A stretch of DNA of 64,000 nt, from contig CM039464.1 in assembly GCA_022414725.1 (NCBI GenBank), positions 48,065,604 to 48,129,603 on the forward strand. Direction: 5' to 3'. A program made the position numbers and the translations under genes. The first letter of the stretch is position 1, and the number at the start of each line of letters is the position of its first letter. Below the pieces are notes generated by a model. The model did no database searches, had not been told where the DNA came from, and worked only from the letters and a program-made list of their open reading frames with translations. This DNA comes from Microglena sp. YARC. Lineage: Eukaryota; Chlorophyta; Chlorophyceae; Chlamydomonadales; Chlamydomonadaceae. Positions 12,614-25,337 of the stretch are shown here, in pieces.

Positions 12614-14686
12614 CCAACTTTACCCTGTACCCTTAACCAAGTTGTCCCTGCACCCTAAACCCTTACCACTGAGTGTGTTTCCAGTCCACAGGGGAACTGC
12701 CATTCCAATCTTGACCTGAAAATACCACACCCTGATGCACTGCACCAAGTTGACCCTCTATCCTTAACCTTTAACCAAGTTGGCACTGTACCCTTACCAC
12801 TGACTGAGTGTGCTTCCCATCCTATCCCACTCCACTGTACCCAATGTCTTACCTCTGAGTGTGTTGCCAGTCCACAGGGCAACGGCCATGCAAATCTTGA
12901 CCTGCAAGCGCCACGCCCTGATGCACTGCACCAAGTTGACCCTCTATCCTTAACCTTCAACCAAGTTGGCACTGTACCCTTACCACTGACCGAGTGTGTT
13001 TCCCATCCTATCCCACTCTGCCCACTGTCTTACCACTGAGGGTGTTGCCAGTCCACAGGGCGACAGCCATTCCAATCTTGACCTGCAAGCGCCACGCCCT
13101 GATGCACTGCATCAAGTTTACCCTAGAACCCAAACCAAGTTGTTCCTGTACCCTTACCACTGAGTGTGTTTCCAGTCCACAGGGCAATGGCCATGCCAAT
13201 CTTGACCTGCAAGCGCCACGCCCTGATGCACTGTACCAAGTTGACCCTCTGCCCTTAAACTTCAACCAAGTTGGTACTGTACCCTTCCCACTGAGTTTGT
13301 TTCCCATCCTATGCCTCCCCACTCTGCCCTTTGTCTTACCACTGAGTGTGTTGCCAGTCCACAGGGCGACAGCCATGCCAATCTTGACCTGCAAGCGCCA
13401 TGCCCTGATGCACTGCACCCCGATCCTGCATAGGAAGTGGTCCCAAGCCAAACGCTTCCTCTCGCGCCTGGCCACCTGAGCCTTCAGCATGTTGAATGCT
13501 TGTGCAACGTTCCGCATCTTCAGCCGAGCCAGGGTGGTTTCCATGCAGTTCATGGACTCCCGCTTGTCGAGGATGACGCCCCACCAGGTGTTGAAGGCCA
13601 TCGCCATTCCGCGGTTTTGCATGAAGCGTGCAGCCTGTGAGAGGGTGTGGGGATGGGTGAGAGGCTGGGGGGAAGGGCGAGGGTGTGAGTGGATGGGAGG
13701 AATGGGCGAGGGTGGGGGTGTGGGGATTGGTGAGGGTGTGGGAGGGGATGGGAGGGTTGGAGGGGATGGAGGGGAATGGGAGCAATGGGAGGGTTTGGAG
13801 GAATAGGACAGCGAGGAAAGGGGGTGGAGGGAATAGCGATGGTGGGAGGAAGGGGGACAAGGCTGGGGGGGCAACAGGGACACCAGGGACATCGAGGGAA
13901 TGAAAAAAGATTCAGGGGATGGGGAAGATGGGATGTCGGCTAGAAAAGGAAAGGTGCAGGGTTGTGTTTATTAGGTGGGGTGAGGAGTTCAACAAACCAT
14001 TGAACGAACCTTCTGAGCCCGTAGCATAAGGTCATGGTGCTCCAACCAGCGGTTCCAAGCTTTCTTCAGCTCTGCACTCTGCCAGAAGCCTACTGCCTTC
14101 CCCAGCCTTCCCTGCTTCTCCCTTTTCACCACAATCCAGCCCCTCCACTCATCCAATGCCCGCCCCATGATGAGCTTGGTGCGCTTGGCATCCAAGGCCC
14201 GTCCCATTCGGTTTCGGAGCAAGAACGAGCGCCATGTGTTGAAGGTGACTTGCAGGGAGCTGTTTGTCCAGAAGTACAAGGCGCGGTACAAGTTTTGGCG
14301 CTTGGTGTGACCCTGAGCAATTGAAGTTGCTTGCCATGTCTCAAACGCCATTTGGAGCTTGACATCCAGCATCTGAACAGAGCACACACAGGGGGTGTCG
14401 GTTTGGTTTGGTTTATGTGGGACATTGTGCTTCAGCTTATAAGGGGCAATCAGCATCTGTACAGAGCACTCACAGGGGGTGTTGATTTGTTTTAGTTTAT
14501 GTGGGACATTTACCAAAGCATAATGCATTGCTGCACATGGGCTGCCAGCTCAAGAATGGCTGAAAGACCTCCCCGCTTGTCTAAGGACAGTACTGATAAA
14601 TTAATACACATATAACTATAACTATACATATATATAGTTATATAAAATAATGTCCCATCCATATGTGTAAAGGGCAGTACTGATAA

Positions 14687-14722
<36 letters not shown>

Positions 14723-15408
14723 ATGGCTAAATGTCCCCTCCATATGTGTAAACAAAGCTTGTGTTAGGACTCTAATGGCCTGTCTATCACAATGTAATGT
14801 ATGCATATGATGAGACCTTGGTGGTCTGGCCCAGTGCAAGCAAGGGGGTATGTCGTATGTGTTAGTATCCCCTCTCTATTAGTATGCCTGTTTATATATG
14901 TGTACTCCTTATTTATTTGACCCCCCCCTTCTGTCGCTCTTGGCGTTGCAGGTCGCTGTCAACCGCAATGGTAGCTTGTCCAGTTGAGGTAGAAGACCGC
15001 TCCATACCCGCGTGCGACGGGTTCCCTTAACACCACGCCCCACCAGGCATTATCATAACCTTTTTTCCTTATGTATATATATGATGGAAACCTACCGAGA
15101 GAAACACAAGCCTGAGACGCTGCTCCAGTTCCCCCTCCATTTTGATACGCATGCGCCAGCCATAGATGACCTTCCGCTTGATGCATCGGTGGAAGTATGC
15201 GATGGCGTCCCTGGATCGACCCTTGCGCACCGCATTTGCGCGGAGCATGAAGAATGCAAAAGCCATGTTGCGGCCACACAGGAGAGCCAAGTAACCCATG
15301 GCCTTGCGTTGTTGATCCACCTGCAGCAGCAGCACAATAAAATATATCAACACCAATACAATGCAATATACCAGTACACAAAATTGTCTTGAATTGTTGA
15401 TCCACCTT

Positions 15409-15440
<32 letters not shown>

Positions 15441-18400
15441 GCATAAAATATATCAATATAAATACACAATAACAGTACGCTAAATCAAAACCTACACAGG
15501 AGCGCCAAGTAACCCATGGCCTTGCGTTGTTGATCCACCTGCAGCAGCAGCACAAAACAATATATCAACACCAACACAATACACCAGTACACTAAACCAA
15601 CACCAAAACAGGAGCGTCAAGTAACCCAAGTATACCAATGCACTAAATCAACACCAACACACGAGCACCAAGTTGCACATGGCCTTACGTTGTTGGTCCA
15701 CTTGCAGAAGCGGCACAATGCAATATAAAAATACCAACACGGACCAAGTAGCACATGGACTTGTGCTGTTGGCCAGCAGCACAATAAAACTAATAAAAAA
15801 GTACGCATGCATATTCAGCCAAGTAACCCATGGCCTTGCGCCGTTGGCCGACCTGCAGCAGCAGCACAATTAACACACTAGAAATAATCAAAGTGTTAAC
15901 ATCCATATCCAGCCAAGTAACCCACGGCCTTGCATTGTTGCTCAGCCTGAAACAGCAGCACAATAAAATCAATCAAAACTGTAAACATGCATAATCATCC
16001 AAGTAACCTATGGCATTGCGCCGTTGGCCGACCTGCAGCAGCAGCACAATACACACACTATAAATAATCAAAGCTGTTAGCATCCATATCCAGCCAAGTA
16101 ACCCACGGCCTTGCACTGTTGCCCAGCCTGAAGCAGCAGCACATTAAATCAATCAAAACTGTAAACATGCATATTCATCCAAGTAACCCATGGCCTTGCG
16201 CTGTTGGTCAGCCTGCAGCAGCAGCAGCAGCACAATAAACTCGATAAAAACTGTTTGACTACATATCCATCCAAGTAACCCATGGCCTTGCACTGCTAGT
16301 CAACTTGTCACACACTATCATAAGTCTCCCATACGTCTCACCTTATGTAGTTTATGATGCATACAACCCCTTACATTCCCCAATCGGACACCATGTCCTC
16401 CTCATGTACCTCACCGTATTGAAAGCACAGTCTTTCCAGCGATAGAAGCCTGATGGCACGCCCCCTCCTTGACCCAGTAAACGCTGAAGCATGTCTCTCT
16501 TCATGCCATGCCATTCACACATGCCTCGCCAGGAGTACAAGCTCATCCCTGTCACACCCTATCATAAGTCTACCATACGTCACACCCTATGTAGTGTATG
16601 TCGCATACGACTCTTTACATTCCCCAATCAGACACCACGTCCTCCTCATGTACCTCACCGTATTGAGTGCACAGTCTTTCCAGCGATAGAAGCCTGATGG
16701 CACGCCCCCTCCTTGACCCAGTAAACGCTGAAGCATGTCTCTTTTCATGCCATGCCCTTTACACATGCCTCCCCAGGAGTGGAAGCTCATCCCTGTCACA
16801 CCCTATCATAAGTCTTACCTTATTGAGTGCAAAGTCTTTCCAACGATAGAAGGCTGATGACATGGCCCCCTTGACCCAGTGGATCAGCGAACGCTGCAGC
16901 AAGTCTCTCTTCATGCTACGCTCTTCACACACGGCTTGCCAGGAGTAGAAGCTCATCCCTAGTTGGTTCCCGATCCAGTGGGCCAGGGCCTTCCGCACCT
17001 GTAGCAACAGCACAAAATACTATATAAATACCAATACACTAAGTCAATACCAACACCAAAACACTTTGCCAATACATACACTATGCCAATACCAACACCA
17101 AAACACTATGTCAAGACATACACTAAGTCAATACCAACACCAAAACACTATGTCAAGACATACACTAAGTCAATACCAACACCAAAACACTATGTCAATA
17201 CCAACACCAAAACACTATGTCAAGACATACACTATGTCAATACCAACACCAAAACACTTTGTCAAGACATACACTATGTCAATACCAACACCAAAACACT
17301 ATTTCAATACATACACTATGTCAATACCAACACCAAAACACTATGTCAATACAATTAACTAAGTCGATACCAACACCAAAACACTTTGCCAATACAATAA
17401 ACTAAGTCGATACCAACACCAAAACACTATGCCAATACAATAAACTAAGTCGATACCAACACCAAAACACTTTGTCAATACAATGCACTAAGTCAACATC
17501 AACACCTAGTTGGTTCCCAATCTAGTTGGCTAGGGCCTTCAGTACCAAAGACAACAAATAAAGAAGGAAACATTGTTGTGGAGGCAACTGTATTATTCTC
17601 AGAATGCTTGATTGTTAGGCCAAAATGTCAGAATTCTCAAACCAAATTCTCAGATTTGAAGTGTTTCGAAAACCCAAATCCAAATCATCCTCTGAATTGT
17701 AATCACACACACACTCCACACACACACATGTGCTTGCTCGACGTCTAGCAGTAGGGACACCTCCTTCCAGGACTCAGAAATGAATCATCAGGAATCAGGA
17801 TTTGACGGCATAGCTCGTCCTGAACTCCCTTGCTTGCCCCCCTCCCCCCCCCCCACCACCACCACCACCACAAACACACACACCCCTCAAGCTTCCCCCC
17901 AGCGCCCACCCCCCTACACACCTATGCATGCTTGGCACCTAGCAGTAGGGACACCTCCTTCCAGGCTGTCAGGACTCCTCAGCATACCTCATCCTGGCTC
18001 ATGAACAAGAACTCCCTTGCCCCCCCCCTCCCCCCTCTCAAGCTTCCTCCCAGCGCCCCCCTTCCCACACACCTGTGCATGCTTGGAACCTAGCAGTAGG
18101 GACACCTCCTTCCAGGCCATCAGGACTCGTCGGCATAGCTCATCCTGGCTCATGAACAGGAACTGAAGGGCCTTCTCCACTCGCCCGTGGTAGCCCTGTT
18201 GACGGTATGAATGTGTTTGTGTGTGTGTGCATGTGTGTGTATGTGTGTCTGTATATGTGTATGCGTATGTGAGTTTGTATGTGTGTGTGTATGTATGTAT
18301 GTATGTATGTATGTATGTATGTATGTATGTATGTGTGTGTATGTATGTATGTATGTGTGAGTATGCTTGTTTGTATGTGTACCCACTGGATCTTGGCAGC

Positions 18401-21400
18401 CTTGCTCCCCTCCATCAACCATTCCCTCAATACCCGGGCTTTCATTGCTCATAACCAGTAAAGTAACCCCAAACCCCTGCCCAGGCCACCAGTCCCCAAC
18501 CCACCGCCTAATCATGGATCCAGCGCTTGAAAGCAGCATCCAAGATCTCCCCTCGGTAGTGTGCCTCTGCCCTTTGGATCTTTGTGGCCTTCCTCCCCTA
18601 TAATATCAGCCATTCCCTCAGCACCCGGACTTTCATTGCTCGTAACCAGTAAAGTTACCCCAACCCCCTGCCCAGCCCCTCAGTCCCCAACCCACCGCCC
18701 AGACGTGGATCCAGCGCTTAAAAGCAGCATCCAGGATCCTCCCTCGGTAGTGTGCCTCTGCCCGCTGGATCTTGGCCGCCTTCCTCCTCCAGAGGATCAG
18801 CCTAGCCAACCAGCCCCGCAGTCCCCTGGCCTGCATGGCACGCTCCCAGTGCAACAACGCGCTCAGCATCTGCAGCTTCTTCACAGCACTCTTGTGTACG
18901 TGGTGCTTGAATGCATGCACACAGCCCTTGACAACACGCCAGTTGTGGGATTCCCGAGCGGAGACTATGAGGCGTTGGTGTTCGGCTGCGATGGCTGTGA
19001 CTAGACGGAGGGCGGAGAAGATACGAGACTTCCGCAGCCACAAAGCCTCCACAAGCGCCTCCTCGCGCCGCTTCCGCCGCTTGGCCTTGAACTTGGTGAG
19101 GACCTGTGGTGTTGGGTGTGGAGCAGTATTGGGCGTTCTGTGTTGGGCTTAGTTGTGTGGTGTGGTGGGGCCTGAAGTGGGTGTGAGGCGTAGTTGTGGG
19201 GTGTGGTGGGGCTTGTTGTGGGTGTTCGGCATAGTTGTGTGGTGTGTGTGGGGCTTGTTGTGGGTGTTGGGCATAGTTGGCCTTGAACTTGGTAACGACT
19301 TGAGTTGTGGGTTGTTGGGCAGTATTGGGCATTGGTTGTTGGGCATAGCTATTGGGGGGGGGGGGGGGGGTAAAAACAGCTTCTAGTAGCACCATGCAGG
19401 CTAGAAGGAGCATCCTGGTATGGGGAGCAGTTTTTTTTTACGGCAACGCGTCGCCACTGCGTCGCCCACCCGTCATGGCTGGGCGACACATGGGTTTGGC
19501 TAAACTAGTCAGAATTGGCCTTCCGTCGCCCACAGAGCTACGGAAGGCCCTTGGCCAATGGCCCTCTGTCGCCCACCCTTCGCCCATTCTGTCGTTGGGG
19601 AGAGGTGTGTGATCCGGTACTGCCACTTAGGCCTGCGTTGACATGCAGGCCAGACACTGGTTCCTTCCCTTCAAAAATGCCACGCACCTCCCAATGCCTG
19701 AGACACCGGATAGCACATGCTACTAGGACGGTGTTCCGGCCCCAGTTGGCCTTCTTTGCTTGCTTCCACACGAGGAGCATGCGTTCAATGGCGGTGACTT
19801 GGAGTCGGTGGGCCTCCAGAGCCATGATGGTGTCGAAGTAGGTAAGCTCCTTAACGCGCTGCATCACGACAATGCGCCAGGCCTGCAAATGGTGGTGGGC
19901 AAGGGGATGGATGGGTGGAGTGGGAAGATGGATAGATGGAGTGGGAAGATGGATGGATGGAGTGGGAAGATGGATGGATGGAGTGGGAAGATGGATGGAT
20001 GGAGTGGGAAGATGGATGGATGGGTGGAGATTGTAGATGGATGGATGGAGTGGGAAGATGGATGGATGGGTGGATAGTTGCCATAGCCATGATGCTGTCA
20101 AAGTTGGTCAGCTTCTTCACGCGCTGCAGATGCGCTAAATAAATATAAATAGTACGCCATATTAAAAGGTGTCAGGTTGAGGGGGGCAGCCTGCTTGCTT
20201 GCACTGGGGTCAAGCACAATGTGAACATGATAATAATCACACAATTAAATTATCGTCCCAGCTGAGATGATGACTTACTGATGTTGTAGAATTAAATTAT
20301 CACTCTAGCACGAACTCAGGCCCCCTGTCGGTTAAACGATTGTTTAGGGTTCAGTTCATCAGTGCTTTTTCTTTTTAAGCCCTTCCTATCGGCTGGGCAG
20401 GTCCCCTTATTGAACTACCCCTGGACTGTAACATACATGCATACATGAGTACATCACTTACTCTGATCACCCTGACCCAGGCGCAGTCCCCGATGTATCC
20501 CGACGCATATGCCAGCATAGACGCCGTACTAAGAGGTGTGAGGTTGAGGGGGCCAGCCTGCTTGCTTGCACTGGGGTCAAGCACCAAATGAACATGAGTA
20601 CATCACTTACTCTGATCACCCTGACCCTGGCGCAGTCCCCTATGTATCCCGACGCATGTGCCAGCATAGACGCCTTCTCCATGCGCTCGGCATGCCACTC
20701 CATCCACCATAAGTAGGCATCGTCACGTAGTCGGGTGAAGATCTGCAGGCGTGGTGGGTGGGGGTAAAGGGTTGGTAGACAGACCACTTGGTGTGGGTGA
20801 AGAGCGGATGTGGTAGGTGTGTGGGTGATAGAAGTAAGTGGTGGATGAAGTGCGGATGTGGTAGGGTTTGGGAGGTGTATGAGTATGCATCGGTATGTGT
20901 CTTCCTGCATACCCATGCAACCATAGGTGACAAGCCCAGGCTCATGAGCAGGTGGTGTGGGAGGAAAGCCTCGGCCAATGGGCATGGGACGAAGACCTCT
21001 GCTTCCAGAAGTATGGGTGTCGTACCGAGGTTGATCCTTCATTGTGGGCCGGTAACTAACTTACCCTGGCAGCCATGCTAGTTGCCATTTCATCCCTGTA
21101 GCGTGCATCCAGAACAAAATCCATCCAGCGGTTCCAGACAGATGACAAGGCCCTGCAGGAGTGGTTTTGTATGGGTTAGTGTGTCGTGGGTTGGCGTGGT
21201 GGTGTGAGGTTGTGTGGTGGGCTGTTTTGGGTTTTTGTGCGGTGAGTTGGTGTGGTGTGGGTTGGTCGGTGATGGGTTGGTGAGTGGTGCGGTGGGTGGT
21301 GGGATAGTGTGCTTGGGGTTGTGGTGGGTGTGGAAATTGGGTGTCTGTGTGGGTGCGTATATCGGTGTGGTGGATATGTATGTAAGTGGGTGTGTTGTGG

Positions 21401-24400
21401 GTGTGGCAGCTACGCGTGTCTGGTTTCAAATCAGAGCATAGCTCAACTGAATAATAGGGTGTAGGGACCTTGTGGAAGACATTGAAATAGGGAACGACAA
21501 TATGATATCATGTCATCATATGATATCGTATAATGCCGAAAGTCTGACTAGGCTAAATGTACCATTTATGTAATACATCATATTTGCCTTTGGTCAACAT
21601 CATATGATATGCCGGTCCCAGGCCGGACCCTACATATAAGATAAACACCACCATATTTATTCACAATGCACAACACAGTCAAACAGTCTACATGACACAC
21701 ACACCACTTGCACGTTCTATATATCGCACACCACCAGCACCCTACCAGCCCATCCCTCACCCCCCCCACACACACCTTTACCATGTGCGGACCCTTCCTC
21801 CTGTGCATAAACTTGAACTTGGATACCTGGCTCCCTGCACACACACCATGTGTACATTCAGTGGACCCCCCCCCCCCCCCACACACACACACACACACAC
21901 TATAAAAAACAAAACTCCACTCACGCATTCTGCCAGTATCCCATAGCTTTGGCCAGTCGAACTCTCTTGCCCTTTCCATTGTGAATGAAGTCAATCCAAG
22001 TTGCCCAACTCTTGCCCAGCTGGCCGTGGTAGAGCTTCATGGCTGCGCGCCGCAGCTTGTCTCGTTTCTGTAGGACAAGTGTGTGAGTGTATCTAAGTGC
22101 TTGTGTGGGTTGAAGTGTGTGTTTTTGTTTGTCTAATTGCTTGTGTGTGTTTGGGTGTGCGTGTGCTTTGATGTTCCCGAACTCTTGCCCAGCTGGCCGT
22201 GGAAGAGCTTCATGGCTGCACGCCGCAGCTTGCCTCGTTTCCGTAGGGCCAGTGTTTGAGTGTATCAAAGTGCTTGTGTGTGTGTTAATGTGCCCAATAC
22301 TTGTCCAGCTGGCCGTGGTAGAGCTTCATGGCTGCACGCCGCAGCTAGTCTCGTTTCTGTAGGGCCAGTGTGTGAGTGTATCTAAGTGCTTGTGTGTGTG
22401 TGTTAATATGCCCAATACTTGTCCAGCTGGCCGTGGTAGAGCTTCATGGCTGCACGCCGCAGCTTGTCTCGTTTCTGTAGGGCCAGTGTGTGAGTGCATA
22501 TAAGTGCTTGCGTGTGTGTGTGTGTGTGTTAATGTGCTCAATACTTGCCCAGCTGGCCGTGGTAGAGCTTCGTAGCTGCACACCGCAGCTTGTCTCGTTT
22601 CTGTAGGACCAGTGTGTGTGCGTATAAGTGCTTGTTTGTGTGTGCATGAGTGTGTGTTAATGTGCCCAACTTTGGCTACACAACTGGACCTACAGAAAGC
22701 TGGAAACAAAAACTGTCCCTAGCTCTGATTCAGAACTCACATCCCTCTGAATTGCCACATTGTTCAATGATTCCCTAGCTCTGATTCTAAACTCACATCC
22801 TTCTGAATTGCCACATTATCAGCAAACGTTTGAAATGCAGATGACAGCTGGCAACTATATCACACAACTGGACCTACAGAAAGCTGGAAATAAAAAGTGT
22901 CCCTAGCTCTGATTCAGATCTCACATCCTTCTGAATTGCCACATTGTCAGCAAACGTTTGAAATGCAGATGACAGCTGGCAACTATATCACATAACTGGA
23001 CCTTCAGAAAGCTGGAAATAAAAAGTGTCCCTAGCTCTGATTCAGAACTCACATCCTTCTGAATTGCCACATTGTCAGCAAACGTTTGGAATGCAGATGA
23101 CAGCTGGCTGTGCCTCCATTGCCCCATGGCTTTACTCAGCATCAGTCGCCTCTTTCCAGCTCCGTTGTAGCGCTCGCACCAGCTTGCCAGTGTGTTCATG
23201 CGGATGCGGCGCTCAATACGATCACTGATGGCCTGGCCAGCCAACCTTTCGGCCTTGAGCCGCAAAGTCACCTTGCGCCACAGCAACAGGAGCCGCCCCC
23301 TGTATTGATGATGGAGATGGAGATGATGGTGAAGCATGATAGTGGTGGTGATGGACTGATGGTGTTGGTGATGGACTGATGGTGGTGTTGGTGATGAACT
23401 GATGGTGGTGTTGGTGATGGCCTTGAGCCGCGTGGTCACCTTGCGCCACAGCAACAGGAGCCGCCCCCTGCATTGATGGTGGAGATGGAGATGATGGTGA
23501 AGCATGATGGTAGTTTTGGTGATGGACTGGTGTTGTTGTTGATGAACTGATGGTGGTGTTGGTGATGGCCTTGCGTCGCGTAGTTACCTTGCCCCACAGC
23601 AACAGGAGCCGCCCCCTGTATTGATGATGGAGATGGAGATGATGGTGAAGCATGGTAGTGGTGGTGATGGACTGGAGGTGTTGGTGATGAACTGATGGTG
23701 GTGCTGGTGATGACCTTGAGCTGCGTGGTCACCTTGCGCCACAGCAACAGGAGCCGCCCCCTGCATTGATTATGGAGATGGAGATGATGGTGAAGCATGA
23801 TGGAGGTGTTGGTGATGGACTGGTGGTGTTGGTGATGGACTGGTGGTGTTGGTGATGGACTGGTGGTGCTGGTGATGGACTGATGGTGGTGTTGGTGATG
23901 GACTGATGGTGTTGGTGATGGACTGATGGTGTTGGTGATGAACTGATGGTGGTGTTGGTGATGGCCTTGAGCCGCGTAGTCACCTTGCGCCACAGCAACA
24001 GGAGCCGCCCCCTGTATTGATGATGGAGATGGAGATGATGGTGGTGTTGGTGATGGAGGTGTTGGTGATGGACTGGTGGTGTTGGTGTTGGACTGGTGAT
24101 GTTGGTGATAGACTGGTGGTGCTGGTGCTGGCCTTGAGCAGCGTGATCACCTTGTGCCACAGCAATGTACATTACATTGCATTACATTCTCATAGGCAGG
24201 CCAGTGTCGATTCAAGACAAGCCCACTCCACAGCATCCGGCGGAGTCTTCCAACCATCCTCACAAAATCGACAGAAGCCACTCCCTATGTTGGGGATGTG
24301 TGAAGCATGACAAACATCAATATCAACATCGGCATAAGCAGCAACCACAACCTCACCATCTCCACCGCAATCATCACCATCATCATCAATGGCACCACAG

Positions 24401-25284
24401 CAGCATAAACACCAACCTCCACATCATCTCCAACAAACCATTACCAAAGCAGTATCAACACCAACCTCAATATCATCTCCATCTCCACTGTAGTCATCAC
24501 CATCATCATCGTCGTTACTACAGCAGCATCAACACTAGCCCCATCACCACCTCCACAATAATATTCACCATCACTGTCATCACCACAGCAGCATCAGCAC
24601 CAACCTCCACATCATCTCCACCATAATCATCACCATCGCTGTCATCACCACAGCAGCATCAGCACCAACCTCCCCTTCATCTCCATTATTATCATCACCA
24701 TCACTGTCATCACCACAGCAGCATCAGCACCAACCTCCCCATCATCTCCACCATAATCATCACCATCACTGTCATCACCACAGCAGCATCAACACCAACC
24801 TCCCAATCATCCCAAAAAGCAGGGTTGGATATGTACGTACCTGGCTTGTGACTCATAGAAGACATCTGCATGGGTTCCGTTGGCAATAGAGTTCTGAGCT
24901 GCTAGGTACCATGTCCTGAACATGAGCTCCAGGCTCCGTCCATTCCAGAACATGAGGGCCTTGGCAATCTTGCCACCCTAAGTGGGACAGGCAGGGTGCA
25001 TGGGTGTGGGCGCTTTAGTGGTTATGCTGGGTTGGGTTGGGTGAGTTTGGGTTTGGGTTGGGTGGAGTGGGTACTTGATAGGGTAGCATGGGTTATGACT
25101 TTTGATGGCAATAGAGTTCTGAGTTGCTAGGTACCATGTCCTGAACATGAGCTCTAGGCTACGTCCATTCCAGAACATGAGGGCCTTAGCAATCTTGTCA
25201 CCCTAAGTGGGACAGGCAGGGTGCATGGTTGTGGGTGCTTTATTGGTTAGGTTGAGTTGGGTGAGGTTGGGTTTGGGTAAGTTG

Positions 25285-25337
<53 letters not shown>

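Noticed and set aside
22170..24165. Repeated KRDKLRRAAMK and GRLLLLWRKV segments as separate SFI1 exons
   Set aside because: They are near-identical partial copies, including intron text, and lack one splice site or the correct phase. The single copies contiguous with the rest of each exon splice perfectly in frame.
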